Shown here: piece by piece, positions 26,232-32,699 of the stretch
How positions within the stretch are numbered: position 1 is the stretch's first letter
Layout: every line of letters starts with the position of its first letter
From: Myxococcales bacterium
GTDB lineage: Bacteria; Myxococcota_A; Polyangia; Fen-1088
Direction: 5' to 3'
Assembly (NCBI GenBank): GCA_003142855.1
Contig: PLNW01000052.1
Span: forward strand, 1-35,070
DNA length: 35,070 bases
Notes under the pieces: model-generated
Databases searched by the model: none
Told to the model about the DNA's origin: nothing
Seen by the model: only the letters and a program-made list of their open reading frames with translations
Program-made: the position numbers and the translations under genes

Positions 26232-26462
26232 ATGAGAAGCGAGAAACTCCAAGAAAGCGCTGGTATTGACCCAGTGGGCGCGCTCGCGGCCTTGCGCCGC
26301 GCGCGGCAGAGGGCGGAACGCCTCGCGCTGATGACGGGAACCTGCCTGGTAGTCGTGGAGAATGGGAAGACAGTCCGCGTCCCACCACGCGCGGCCGCCC
26401 ACCGGGAGCGCAAACCTGCTCTCGGCGGGAGAGAGCGCGACCTTGTCCGCCGCAAGGCTTGA
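26232..26462 (+). CDS. Small uncharacterised protein (76 aa)
   Basis: The protein has an amphipathic Ala/Arg helix (residues about 14-32) followed by a short beta-hairpin-like TGTCLVVVENGKTVRV (36-51) and a basic tail. I have seen this helix plus LVVV..GK..R pattern in short proteins of many proteobacteria but know no function for it. It reads better than the overlapping minus-strand frame (25992-26537), whose composition is not protein-like. It lies 101 nt upstream of the DNA methyltransferase on the same strand and might be co-transcribed as a small regulator. Confidence 0.5.
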   Translation: MRSEKLQESAGIDPVGALAALRRARQRAERLALMTGTCLVVVENGKTVRVPPRAAAHRERKPALGGRERDLVRRKA

Positions 26463-26563
26463 TCGACCCGTGAAGTTCAGAATCTGCCCGACTCCGCGAG
26501 CGCGGCCGAGTGGGACGACAGGCGCAGCTTGTTTCATCCAAGTTCTTCAGCGATCCTGACTCT

Positions 26564-28372
26564 ATGACGAGACGGCCAAGCAGCGCCCAACTAGCTCTGC
26601 GCACTCGTCTGATCGAATCAACCCTGGATTTCCCGCCGGCGCCCGAACCGACAACTGAGCCACTCAAGAGTCGCGCACGCACGCTGGCGGCGTCGATGCC
26701 GCCAAAACTCCGGCTGGCGTACGCCCAGTCCTTCGTCACCACGATCGTTTCGCACTACTGGTCGAAGCTCACCCCTCGTCCGACCCGCACGCTGCGTCCT
26801 GCGCCTTCGACATCATCACGGCCCATAGACCGGGAGGCCATGGCCCTCGCCGCCGCGCTCGCCGAGCTGGCGGCTCTGCGCTCCGTCGACGATGCGGCCT
26901 ACCTCGTCGGCAGCGCCTACGCGGCCATGCTGCCCGATGGATTTCGTTCCGAGCATGGCGTCTTCTACACGCCGCCGGCCGTGGTCCGTCGATTGCTCGA
27001 CTCGGCCTCGGCTGCGGGCGTGGATTGGGATCGCGCTCGCGTTCTCGATCCCGCGTGTGGCGGCGGGGCGTTCCTTGGTCCCGTGGCGCGGAAGATGGTC
27101 GCGTCGCTGAAGGGTTGCGATCGTCGGGTGACCCTTCGCAGCCTGTCGAACCGGCTTGCGGGTTTCGAGATCGATCCCTTCGCGGCGTGGATGTCCCTGA
27201 GTTTTCTGGACGCCACGCTGAACGAGCTGCTCGGCTTCTCAGGTGATGACCAACTTAGTCCCATCAAGGTCTGCGACAGCCTCACCCAATTCGAGGCTGG
27301 CAACTTCGATCTGGTGGTTGGTAACCCACCCTATGGCCGGGTCACTCTGCCGCTCGACCTGCGTTCCGTCTACAAGCGCAGCCTTTTCGGTCACGCCAAT
27401 CTCTACGGTCTGTTTCTCGACCTGGCGGTTCGCAAAGCTCGCGCCGGTGGCGTCGTGGCCTACGTGACGCCGACCAGCTTCCTGTGCGGTGAGTACTACA
27501 AGAGCCTTCGCGCGTTGCTTGCGGCCGAGGCTGCTCCGGTGGCCCTGGACTTCGTATCCGAACGCTCAGGGGTATTCGATGACGTCCTCCAGGAAACGCT
27601 GCTCGCCGTTTTTCGTCGCGGTCAACGGGGCGGCAAGTTGCGGGTCTATTTCGTCGAGGTGGACGGCCCGCATGTGGACGTCTCGCAGGCGGTGGACGTG
27701 CCGCTCCCTCCAAATCCTGACCAGCCGTGGATCATGCCCAGGGCGAGGTCGGCAGCTCGCACGGCAGCGCGACTTCGCGCGATGCCAGACCGCCTGGCAG
27801 ACTGGGGCTATCGGGTGAGCACAGGCCCCCTCGTCTGGAACCGCTTCAAGGATCGTCTGCGCGAGCATGCCCAGCGAGGAACGGTTCCCCTGATCTGGGC
27901 AGAGGCGGTCAGTGCTGATGGCGAGTTCTCATTCCGCGCGGCCCGGCGCAACCACTCCCCCTACTTCGCCGTCCGCGACGACGAGGACTTCCTGCTCGTC
28001 CGCAAGCCCTGCGTCTTGCTCCAGCGAACCACCGCCAAGGAGCAAGTCCGTCGACTGATCGCCGCCGAACTGCCGCAGGCGTTCCTCGACAAGCATGGGG
28101 CCGTCACCGTCGAGAACCATCTCAACATGATCATCCCCATTGTGCCAAAGCTGGCGGTCGAGGCCAGCACACTGGCCGCATTCTTGAACAGCTCCGCCGC
28201 AGATCGGGCATTCCGCTGTATCAGCGGCACCGTCGCGGTTTCCGCCTACGAGCTGGAGTCGATGCCGCTGCCTCACAGTGAAACGCTGGCTGGACTGACC
28301 AAGCTCCTGCGTCACTCCCCTTCTCGCGATCAGATCGAGCAAGCGTGCAATCTCCTCTACGGTGACCGATGA
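26564..28372 (+). CDS. N6-adenine DNA methyltransferase (gamma-type, M.TaqI/PstI-like)
   Basis: The protein has 602 residues from the ATG at 26564; a GTG at 26510 would add 18 residues, and neither start has a good Shine-Dalgarno. Motif X (GVFYTPPAVV, 132-141), motif I (DPACGGGAF, 162-170, SAM binding), motif II (FEID, 201-204) and motif IV (GNPPY, 253-257) come in the X-I-II-IV order of gamma-class adenine methyltransferases. The C-terminal region (about 320-600) should hold the target-recognition domain. Such enzymes methylate the N6 of adenine in a specific site to protect DNA from a partner endonuclease. The next ORF overlaps by 4 nt (ATGA) and looks like the start of a restriction endonuclease, truncated, so this methyltransferase may now be an orphan. 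Confidence 0.88.
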   Translation: MTRRPSSAQLALRTRLIESTLDFPPAPEPTTEPLKSRARTLAASMPPKLRLAYAQSFVTTIVSHYWSKLTPRPTRTLRPAPSTSSRPIDREAMALAAALAELAALRSVDDAAYLVGSAYAAMLPDGFRSEHGVFYTPPAVVRRLLDSASAAGVDWDRARVLDPACGGGAFLGPVARKMVASLKGCDRRVTLRSLSNRLAGFEIDPFAAWMSLSFLDATLNELLGFSGDDQLSPIKVCDSLTQFEAGNFDLVVGNPPYGRVTLPLDLRSVYKRSLFGHANLYGLFLDLAVRKARAGGVVAYVTPTSFLCGEYYKSLRALLAAEAAPVALDFVSERSGVFDDVLQETLLAVFRRGQRGGKLRVYFVEVDGPHVDVSQAVDVPLPPNPDQPWIMPRARSAARTAARLRAMPDRLADWGYRVSTGPLVWNRFKDRLREHAQRGTVPLIWAEAVSADGEFSFRAARRNHSPYFAVRDDEDFLLVRKPCVLLQRTTAKEQVRRLIAAELPQAFLDKHGAVTVENHLNMIIPIVPKLAVEASTLAAFLNSSAADRAFRCISGTVAVSAYELESMPLPHSETLAGLTKLLRHSPSRDQIEQACNLLYGDR

Positions 28373-28527
28373 CTCTGCCTCCCTATATGTCACATGACGA
28401 AGTTCAGCGGCGCCTCCTTCTCATCTTCCCTGTTGGGGAGCCACGGTGTCTCGATGCCATCGCCACCCGCGTGCGTGAGGGACAGTCAGCAGACGCCGCC
28501 GTGAATGGGGTGCTGGGCGAAGCCTAG
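28369..28527 (+). pseudogene. Truncated N-terminus of a PstI/BsuBI-type restriction endonuclease
   Basis: The ORF of 52 residues starts at an ATG that overlaps the methyltransferase stop (ATGA), the layout of a coupled restriction-modification pair. Its first 22 residues (LPPYMSHDEVQRRLLLIFP at 3-21) resemble the N-terminal helical domain of BsuBI/PstI-family endonucleases as I remember it, where IFPEGTPNR would follow. After IFPVG the similarity stops, and 30 unrelated residues lead to a TAG. The expected 300 or more residues with the nuclease core are missing. The next gene, a toxin on the other strand, ends only 2 nt away. I infer a deletion that removed the endonuclease body. An intact small regulatory protein cannot be excluded. 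Confidence 0.5.
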
Positions 28528-28529
28528 TG

Positions 28530-28964
28530 TCACCTTGCGCCAGGCAGCGGTGACAGCGGGAATCCCATGCGGGTCGCGGCGGCGCGCATGCGGGTGTCGT
28601 TGGTACACAACGGCCAGGAAGCGCATTGTGCGGCGGCGGCCAGGTGGATGGCATCGACGGAGCGCAGGGCCACGTCCGGGTGACAGCCGGCCAGGATGGC
28701 ATTGGCCCGCTCGAAAATCGAACGAGTGATACCCACCAAATTCAGGCGGCGATGCTTGAGATCGTCTTCCATCTGTCGCCAGGCCGCCTGGCGATGTCGA
28801 GTCGTGATGGAACCTTCGCGTTCCTTGCGCAGCAGGGCCGAGAAGCATTCGGACAGGGCCAGCTCGGCCGACCAGACGATCTGGCCATCAACCATATCGG
28901 CATAGAACACGCTGTCGGACTCACGCACCACCAGCTTCACCAGGATCGCGCTGTCGAGATACAT
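28530..28964 (-). CDS. PIN-domain ribonuclease toxin (VapC-type), second pair
   Basis: This 144-residue PIN protein starts at the ATG at 28964, one nucleotide beyond the antitoxin stop codon; a GTG at 28982 would add six residues. Acidic active-site residues are Asp4 (MYLDSA), Glu39 (LALSEC), Asp104 (SVDAIHLAAA) and Asp123 (TNDTRM), so the nuclease appears intact. It forms a pair with the Phd-like antitoxin and is expected to cleave RNA when freed. It is not closely related to the first PIN toxin (10112-10504). Its end converges with the truncated endonuclease at a 2-nt gap, so the pair may have replaced the lost restriction gene. Confidence 0.87.
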   Translation of the reverse strand: MYLDSAILVKLVVRESDSVFYADMVDGQIVWSAELALSECFSALLRKEREGSITTRHRQAAWRQMEDDLKHRRLNLVGITRSIFERANAILAGCHPDVALRSVDAIHLAAAAQCASWPLCTNDTRMRAAATRMGFPLSPLPGAR

Positions 28965-28965
28965 G

Positions 28966-29199
28966 CTAGTCACGTCCGTCACGGTCCTGGCGGATGATCG
29001 TCTGGGCAGAGGGACCGGCTTTTCGCGGAGACAGGGCCAGAAGACGCCTGTTCACACGATAGGTCGCGCGCACTGGTGGGATGCCCACCAACTTGGCCTT
29101 GGGCCGGCCGTCTGAGGTGATCACAATCTCCTCGCCGGCTGCGGCCCGATCGAGCAACTCGGACAGTCTCGCCTTGGCGGTGCGCACGTTCGCGACCAT
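28966..29199 (-). CDS. Phd/YefM-type antitoxin
   Basis: This 77-residue protein starts at the ATG at 29199; the upstream frame to 29313 passes through the operator and is not protein-like. ANVRTAKARLSELLDRAAAGEEI (residues 3-25) and ITSDGRPKAKLVGI are the standard Phd/YefM DNA-binding domain, and the basic C-terminal half would bind the toxin. The toxin start follows the stop codon by one nucleotide. An 18-bp palindrome lies 14 nt before the start codon and fits autorepression. Confidence 0.87.
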   Translation of the reverse strand: MVANVRTAKARLSELLDRAAAGEEIVITSDGRPKAKLVGIPPVRATYRVNRRLLALSPRKAGPSAQTIIRQDRDGRD

Positions 29200-29213
29200 G
29201 ATCTCAGTGTAGT

Positions 29214-29231
29214 CCCATGTGACCACATGGG
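29214..29231. promoter_or_regulatory. Palindromic operator of the Phd/VapC pair
   Basis: CCCATGTG (29214-29221), AC, CACATGGG (29224-29231): a perfect 8-bp inverted repeat with a 2-nt centre, 14 nt before the antitoxin start codon. It is the likely binding site for the Phd-type antitoxin dimer; binding is inferred. Confidence 0.65.
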
Positions 29232-29327
29232 CAAGACGCGATCGGGTGGCAGCCATCCACCCGCGGGGCGTCTGGCGCAGTCGGATGGGTTGCGTACAGA
29301 ACCACGTTCGCATAGCATCGAGCCCTC

Positions 29328-30377
29328 GTGAGACGACTACCCCAAGTGCTTGTCGTGGCGCTGATGATTTCGCTAATCAGCGCCATCGCCTCCGAAGGCA
29401 AAGCGGCGGAGGGGACTGCCACCGTGGCCGCAACCGCCAAAGCGCATTTCAAGCAAGGCCGGATGCACTACCAATTGGGTGAGTACCGCGAGGCGCTGGA
29501 TCAATTCAAGGAAGCGTATCGCTTGAAACAGGACCCGTCGTTCCTCTACAACATCGCACAGTGCCACCGGCAGCTGCGTGAGTACGCCGAGGCCATCAGG
29601 CTGTACGGCAACTATCTACGCGAAGCGCCCGACGCTGACAACCGCGACGAGGTCGAGCGACAGATTCGCGATCTCAAAGCCGCGGCTGAAAAACAGCGGC
29701 AGCAAGCCAGTGCTCCACCAGTGGCGCCCATCGCACCCGGATCGCCCGAGCCGATAGGCCCGCTTGCGCCTGTGGCGGAGCGGATGCCTGCACCTTCCGC
29801 AGGGGCCGCTGCAAACGCTGGCTCCGCCTCTTCCGCCTCCTCCATTCCGTCTGCGTCCGCGGAACCTGGCGCCGTCGATGCGTCCCGGGATGCACAGCTC
29901 GAAGTGATCCCCGACCCGCCGGAGGCCAACATCCTGGTCAACCACATCTCGATGGCGAGGCGTGGGCCGGCCAAGTTGCGTCTGCCACCCGGCCTCTACT
30001 CGGTGGCCCTAGAACGCGAAGGCTTTCGCGGCGCCGAAGGTGCCGTCACGCTCGTCGCGGGCGGCCACACGACTCTGGCGGGCACGCTGACTGAGACCAA
30101 GACGCACGGCTGGCGCTACGTCGGCTTTGGCTTGCTTGGTGTGGGCGTGCTGAGTGGGGGCGTAGCGATTTACTCGTACGCCGAGGGCGACCAGAAGCGC
30201 ACAGGGTCCGCCGACTTCAACACCTACGCCAGCTGGGCACGGTGGACTCAGGGTGTGGCCATCAGCGCGGTGGTGTTGGCCGCCGCAAGCTTCTGGGCGG
30301 ATTGGCTGGTGAATCGAGAGAAGGCTGAGCCTGGGCCTCCGGTTCCCCTGCTCCAAGTTCCGACCCAGGCGCAGTGA
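29328..30377 (+). CDS. TPR-PEGA membrane protein, unknown function
   Basis: The protein has 349 residues with a GTG start and signal peptide (about 1-27). Residues about 35-100 carry two TPR repeats (HFKQGRMHYQLGEYREALDQF and LYNIAQCHRQLREYAEAIRLY). A Pro/Ala/Ser linker (about 125-185) leads to a PEGA domain (about 190-250; LEVIPDPPEANILVN then LPPGLYSVALEREGF). Two hydrophobic helices follow (about 262-282 and 300-322). TPR plus PEGA proteins of this kind are frequent in myxobacteria, are exported and are thought to act in envelope assembly or sugar binding, but the partner is unknown. A small overlapping ORF starts at its stop codon. Confidence 0.78.
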   Translation: MRRLPQVLVVALMISLISAIASEGKAAEGTATVAATAKAHFKQGRMHYQLGEYREALDQFKEAYRLKQDPSFLYNIAQCHRQLREYAEAIRLYGNYLREAPDADNRDEVERQIRDLKAAAEKQRQQASAPPVAPIAPGSPEPIGPLAPVAERMPAPSAGAAANAGSASSASSIPSASAEPGAVDASRDAQLEVIPDPPEANILVNHISMARRGPAKLRLPPGLYSVALEREGFRGAEGAVTLVAGGHTTLAGTLTETKTHGWRYVGFGLLGVGVLSGGVAIYSYAEGDQKRTGSADFNTYASWARWTQGVAISAVVLAAASFWADWLVNREKAEPGPPVPLLQVPTQAQ

Positions 30378-30517
30378 AGGGCCGGGCGGCTCGGGGCCCT
30401 GTGCTGCTTCTCGATTCGCAGCATGGTGGCCGCGTCCGAGGACGAAACCGCGACTTTCTGCGCGACATCTTGCTGGGCCGCACGTCGAATTTCATCAATG
30501 CGGACTACCTGTCCTAG
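30374..30517 (+). CDS. Candidate 47-residue ORF coupled to the TPR-PEGA gene
   Basis: A GTG at 30374 overlaps the preceding stop codon (GTGA) and opens a frame to the TAG at 30515-30517. About three quarters of its codons end in G or C, similar to neighbouring genes. The C-terminal part (RDFLRDILLGRTSNFINADYL) looks like a helical segment of a folded protein. I recognise no family; it may be a gene remnant. The following 80 nt to the cytochrome gene hold nothing evident. Confidence 0.25.
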   Translation: MKGRAARGPVLLLDSQHGGRVRGRNRDFLRDILLGRTSNFINADYLS

Positions 30518-30597
30518 TCCAACGCATCAATTGCGCCAAAACGGGACGAAGTGAGTCCCCTTTTCCCCTTGCACGCGGCCCACGCGCGCGGCCTAAT

Positions 30598-32691
30598 ATG
30601 CGGTTGATGCCCCAAACTGCGCAGGAACGTGCCCGTGGCGCTAGCCGGTTTTCGGCTTCCTCGCGCTCTCGCAGATGCGGGACGGCGATCTTCTTCGCGA
30701 CACTGGGCCTGTCGCTCTTCGGTCTGAGTTCACAGGGGCGTGCGCAGGATCTCGACGACGCGGCCTGCTCGGAGTGCCATGCCACCGACCAGAACGAGAC
30801 TGACGGCAAGGAGCTGAAGGCCGTCACGCCTGAGCTGTTCAAGGGTACGCCCCACCAGGCGCTGGGATGCACGGCCTGCCACAAGCCCGATGCCGCGGCC
30901 GAAGTTCCCGAGGGCCGCACCGCGCACAAGCCTTTCGAGCCGGTTGATTGCTCGGTCTGCCATCAAAGCAACATGGTGAAGGCGGAAAACCAGGGCATCC
31001 CGCTTCTCTATCGCAACAGCGTGCACGGCGTGGCCAAGCTGGGCAAACACGACCCGCGCGCGCCCCTGTGCCAGAACTGCCACGGCTCCCATCACATCTT
31101 GTCGCCAACCACAGCGGAATCCCAGGTCTCCAGAAAGAACGTCACCGCCACTTGTGTCTCGTGCCACGTCGACCGCGAAGACAAATCGTGGCAAATGAAG
31201 AGCAGCGAGCGGGTGAAGGCCTACGCCTCCAGCATCCACGGCCGGTTCAATCAGGCCTTCACCAATCTGCCCGCCGCAGTCTGCACCGACTGTCACGGCG
31301 AACACGACATTGCCAAAGTCTCCAAGAAGGAATCCTACGTCGACCGCTACAAGCTGCCGCAGACCTGCTCGAAGTGTCACCAGAAGATCGCGGAGGCCTA
31401 CCAGGCGAGCGTTCACGGGAAATTGCTGGCGCAAGGCAATCAAGACGTTCCCACCTGTTCCGATTGCCACGGCGAACACACCATCCAGAAGCACGACGAC
31501 CCCAACTCGCGGGTCTATTCAGGAAACGTGACCAAGACCTGCAGCGCATGCCACCAAAACGCGCTCTTGAGCTCGCGCTACCAGATGCCGCCCAACCGCG
31601 AGGCGACCTACAAGTCCAGCTTCCACGGCATCGCCCAGGGATTCGGCGACAAACGCGCGGCCAACTGCGCAAGCTGCCACGGCTCGCACGACATCCTGCC
31701 GTCCAATGACCCGAAGTCCAGGGTCAACCCCAAAAACCTGGGCGAAACCTGCGGCAACTGCCATTCCGGCCCCAGCCGGTTTCTGGCTCTGGGAAAAATC
31801 CATCAGAACCAGACTCTCAAAGACAACCCGCTGGTGTTTCTCATTAAGCTCTCCTACATCATTCTGATCGTCGCGACTGTGGGCGGATTCATCGCCTACA
31901 TTGTCCTGGATCTGTTCAGCCACTATGCGCGCAGGCTATTCGCCAGGCTGCAAGGCCGAGATCCCGAAATCAGGCGCAAACGGGTAGGCAAGGTCTATCT
32001 GCGCTTTCCGGTCAGCTACCGCATCCAGCACATCATCATGATGCTGTCGTTCCTGACCCTTATCTTCACCGGGCTTCCCATCCTGTTCCCGGAATCGAGT
32101 TTCTTCAAAGGCATCTTCAGTACGCCCGGCAGCTTCCAATTGCGCGGGCTCATCCACCGGGGCGCCGCCATTGTCCTAATCACGCTGGTCCTGGTGCACA
32201 CCATCTTCGTGCTCTCCTCGCGGCGCGCGCGCAGGGATCTCGTCGAAATGATGCCTAGGATCAAGGACTACAAAGATTTCAGGCAGCTCGTCGCTTTCAA
32301 CCTGGGTCGATCCAAAGAGCGGCCCGCCTACGCGCGATTCAACTTCATCGAGAAGTTCGAGTATCTGGCCGTGGTTTGGGGTTCGATCGTGATGGGCGTG
32401 ACAGGATTCGTGCTGTGGTTCCCGGGATGGTCGATGCGCCACATGCCCAAGCTCGGCCTTGACGTGGCCGCCGCCATCCACGGCTACGAAGCCGCGCTGG
32501 CTTTCTTGGCCATCATTATATGGCACCTGTATTCCGTCATCTTCAGTCCCGACGTCTGGCCCATGAGCAAGGTGTGGCTCACCGGGGAGCTGACCGAGGA
32601 GGAGATGCAACACCATCACCCATTGGAATTGGAGAAGTTGAAAGAAGCTGAGCCGCCCGCGCCAGATGACGCCGGCAAAGACAAGAAGTAG
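30598..32691 (+). CDS. Undecahaem cytochrome c fused to b-type cytochrome membrane domain
   Basis: Protein of 697 residues. A signal peptide (hydrophobic core about 28-45, AQ-D cleavage near 50) precedes a periplasmic domain (about 51-400) with eleven CXXCH haem-c motifs: CSECH (57-61), CTACH (91-95), CSVCH, CQNCH, CVSCH, CTDCH, CSKCH, CSDCH, CSACH, CASCH and CGNCH. About five membrane helices follow (NPLVFLIKLSYIILI... to IIWHLYSVIF), with His in helices (RIQHIIMM, LIHRGAA, LVHTIF, AAIHGYE, IIWHLY) that can bind b haems. The design matches membrane quinol oxidoreductases such as Geobacter CbcL, which link the quinone pool to periplasmic multihaem carriers. The electron acceptor is unknown. 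No gene for an outer-membrane conduit is visible nearby. The gene converges with the OmpA gene at an 8-nt gap. Confidence 0.88.
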   Translation: MRLMPQTAQERARGASRFSASSRSRRCGTAIFFATLGLSLFGLSSQGRAQDLDDAACSECHATDQNETDGKELKAVTPELFKGTPHQALGCTACHKPDAAAEVPEGRTAHKPFEPVDCSVCHQSNMVKAENQGIPLLYRNSVHGVAKLGKHDPRAPLCQNCHGSHHILSPTTAESQVSRKNVTATCVSCHVDREDKSWQMKSSERVKAYASSIHGRFNQAFTNLPAAVCTDCHGEHDIAKVSKKESYVDRYKLPQTCSKCHQKIAEAYQASVHGKLLAQGNQDVPTCSDCHGEHTIQKHDDPNSRVYSGNVTKTCSACHQNALLSSRYQMPPNREATYKSSFHGIAQGFGDKRAANCASCHGSHDILPSNDPKSRVNPKNLGETCGNCHSGPSRFLALGKIHQNQTLKDNPLVFLIKLSYIILIVATVGGFIAYIVLDLFSHYARRLFARLQGRDPEIRRKRVGKVYLRFPVSYRIQHIIMMLSFLTLIFTGLPILFPESSFFKGIFSTPGSFQLRGLIHRGAAIVLITLVLVHTIFVLSSRRARRDLVEMMPRIKDYKDFRQLVAFNLGRSKERPAYARFNFIEKFEYLAVVWGSIVMGVTGFVLWFPGWSMRHMPKLGLDVAAAIHGYEAALAFLAIIIWHLYSVIFSPDVWPMSKVWLTGELTEEEMQHHHPLELEKLKEAEPPAPDDAGKDKK

Positions 32692-32699
32692 TCAGTTCG

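Noticed and set aside
25992..26537. 181-codon minus-strand frame upstream of pfa2
   Set aside because: Basic, structureless composition; crosses the candidate pfa2 promoter and the better plus-strand small gene.
32692..32699. Intergenic element between the cytochrome and OmpA genes
   Set aside because: Only 8 nt separate the convergent stop codons; no room for a terminator.
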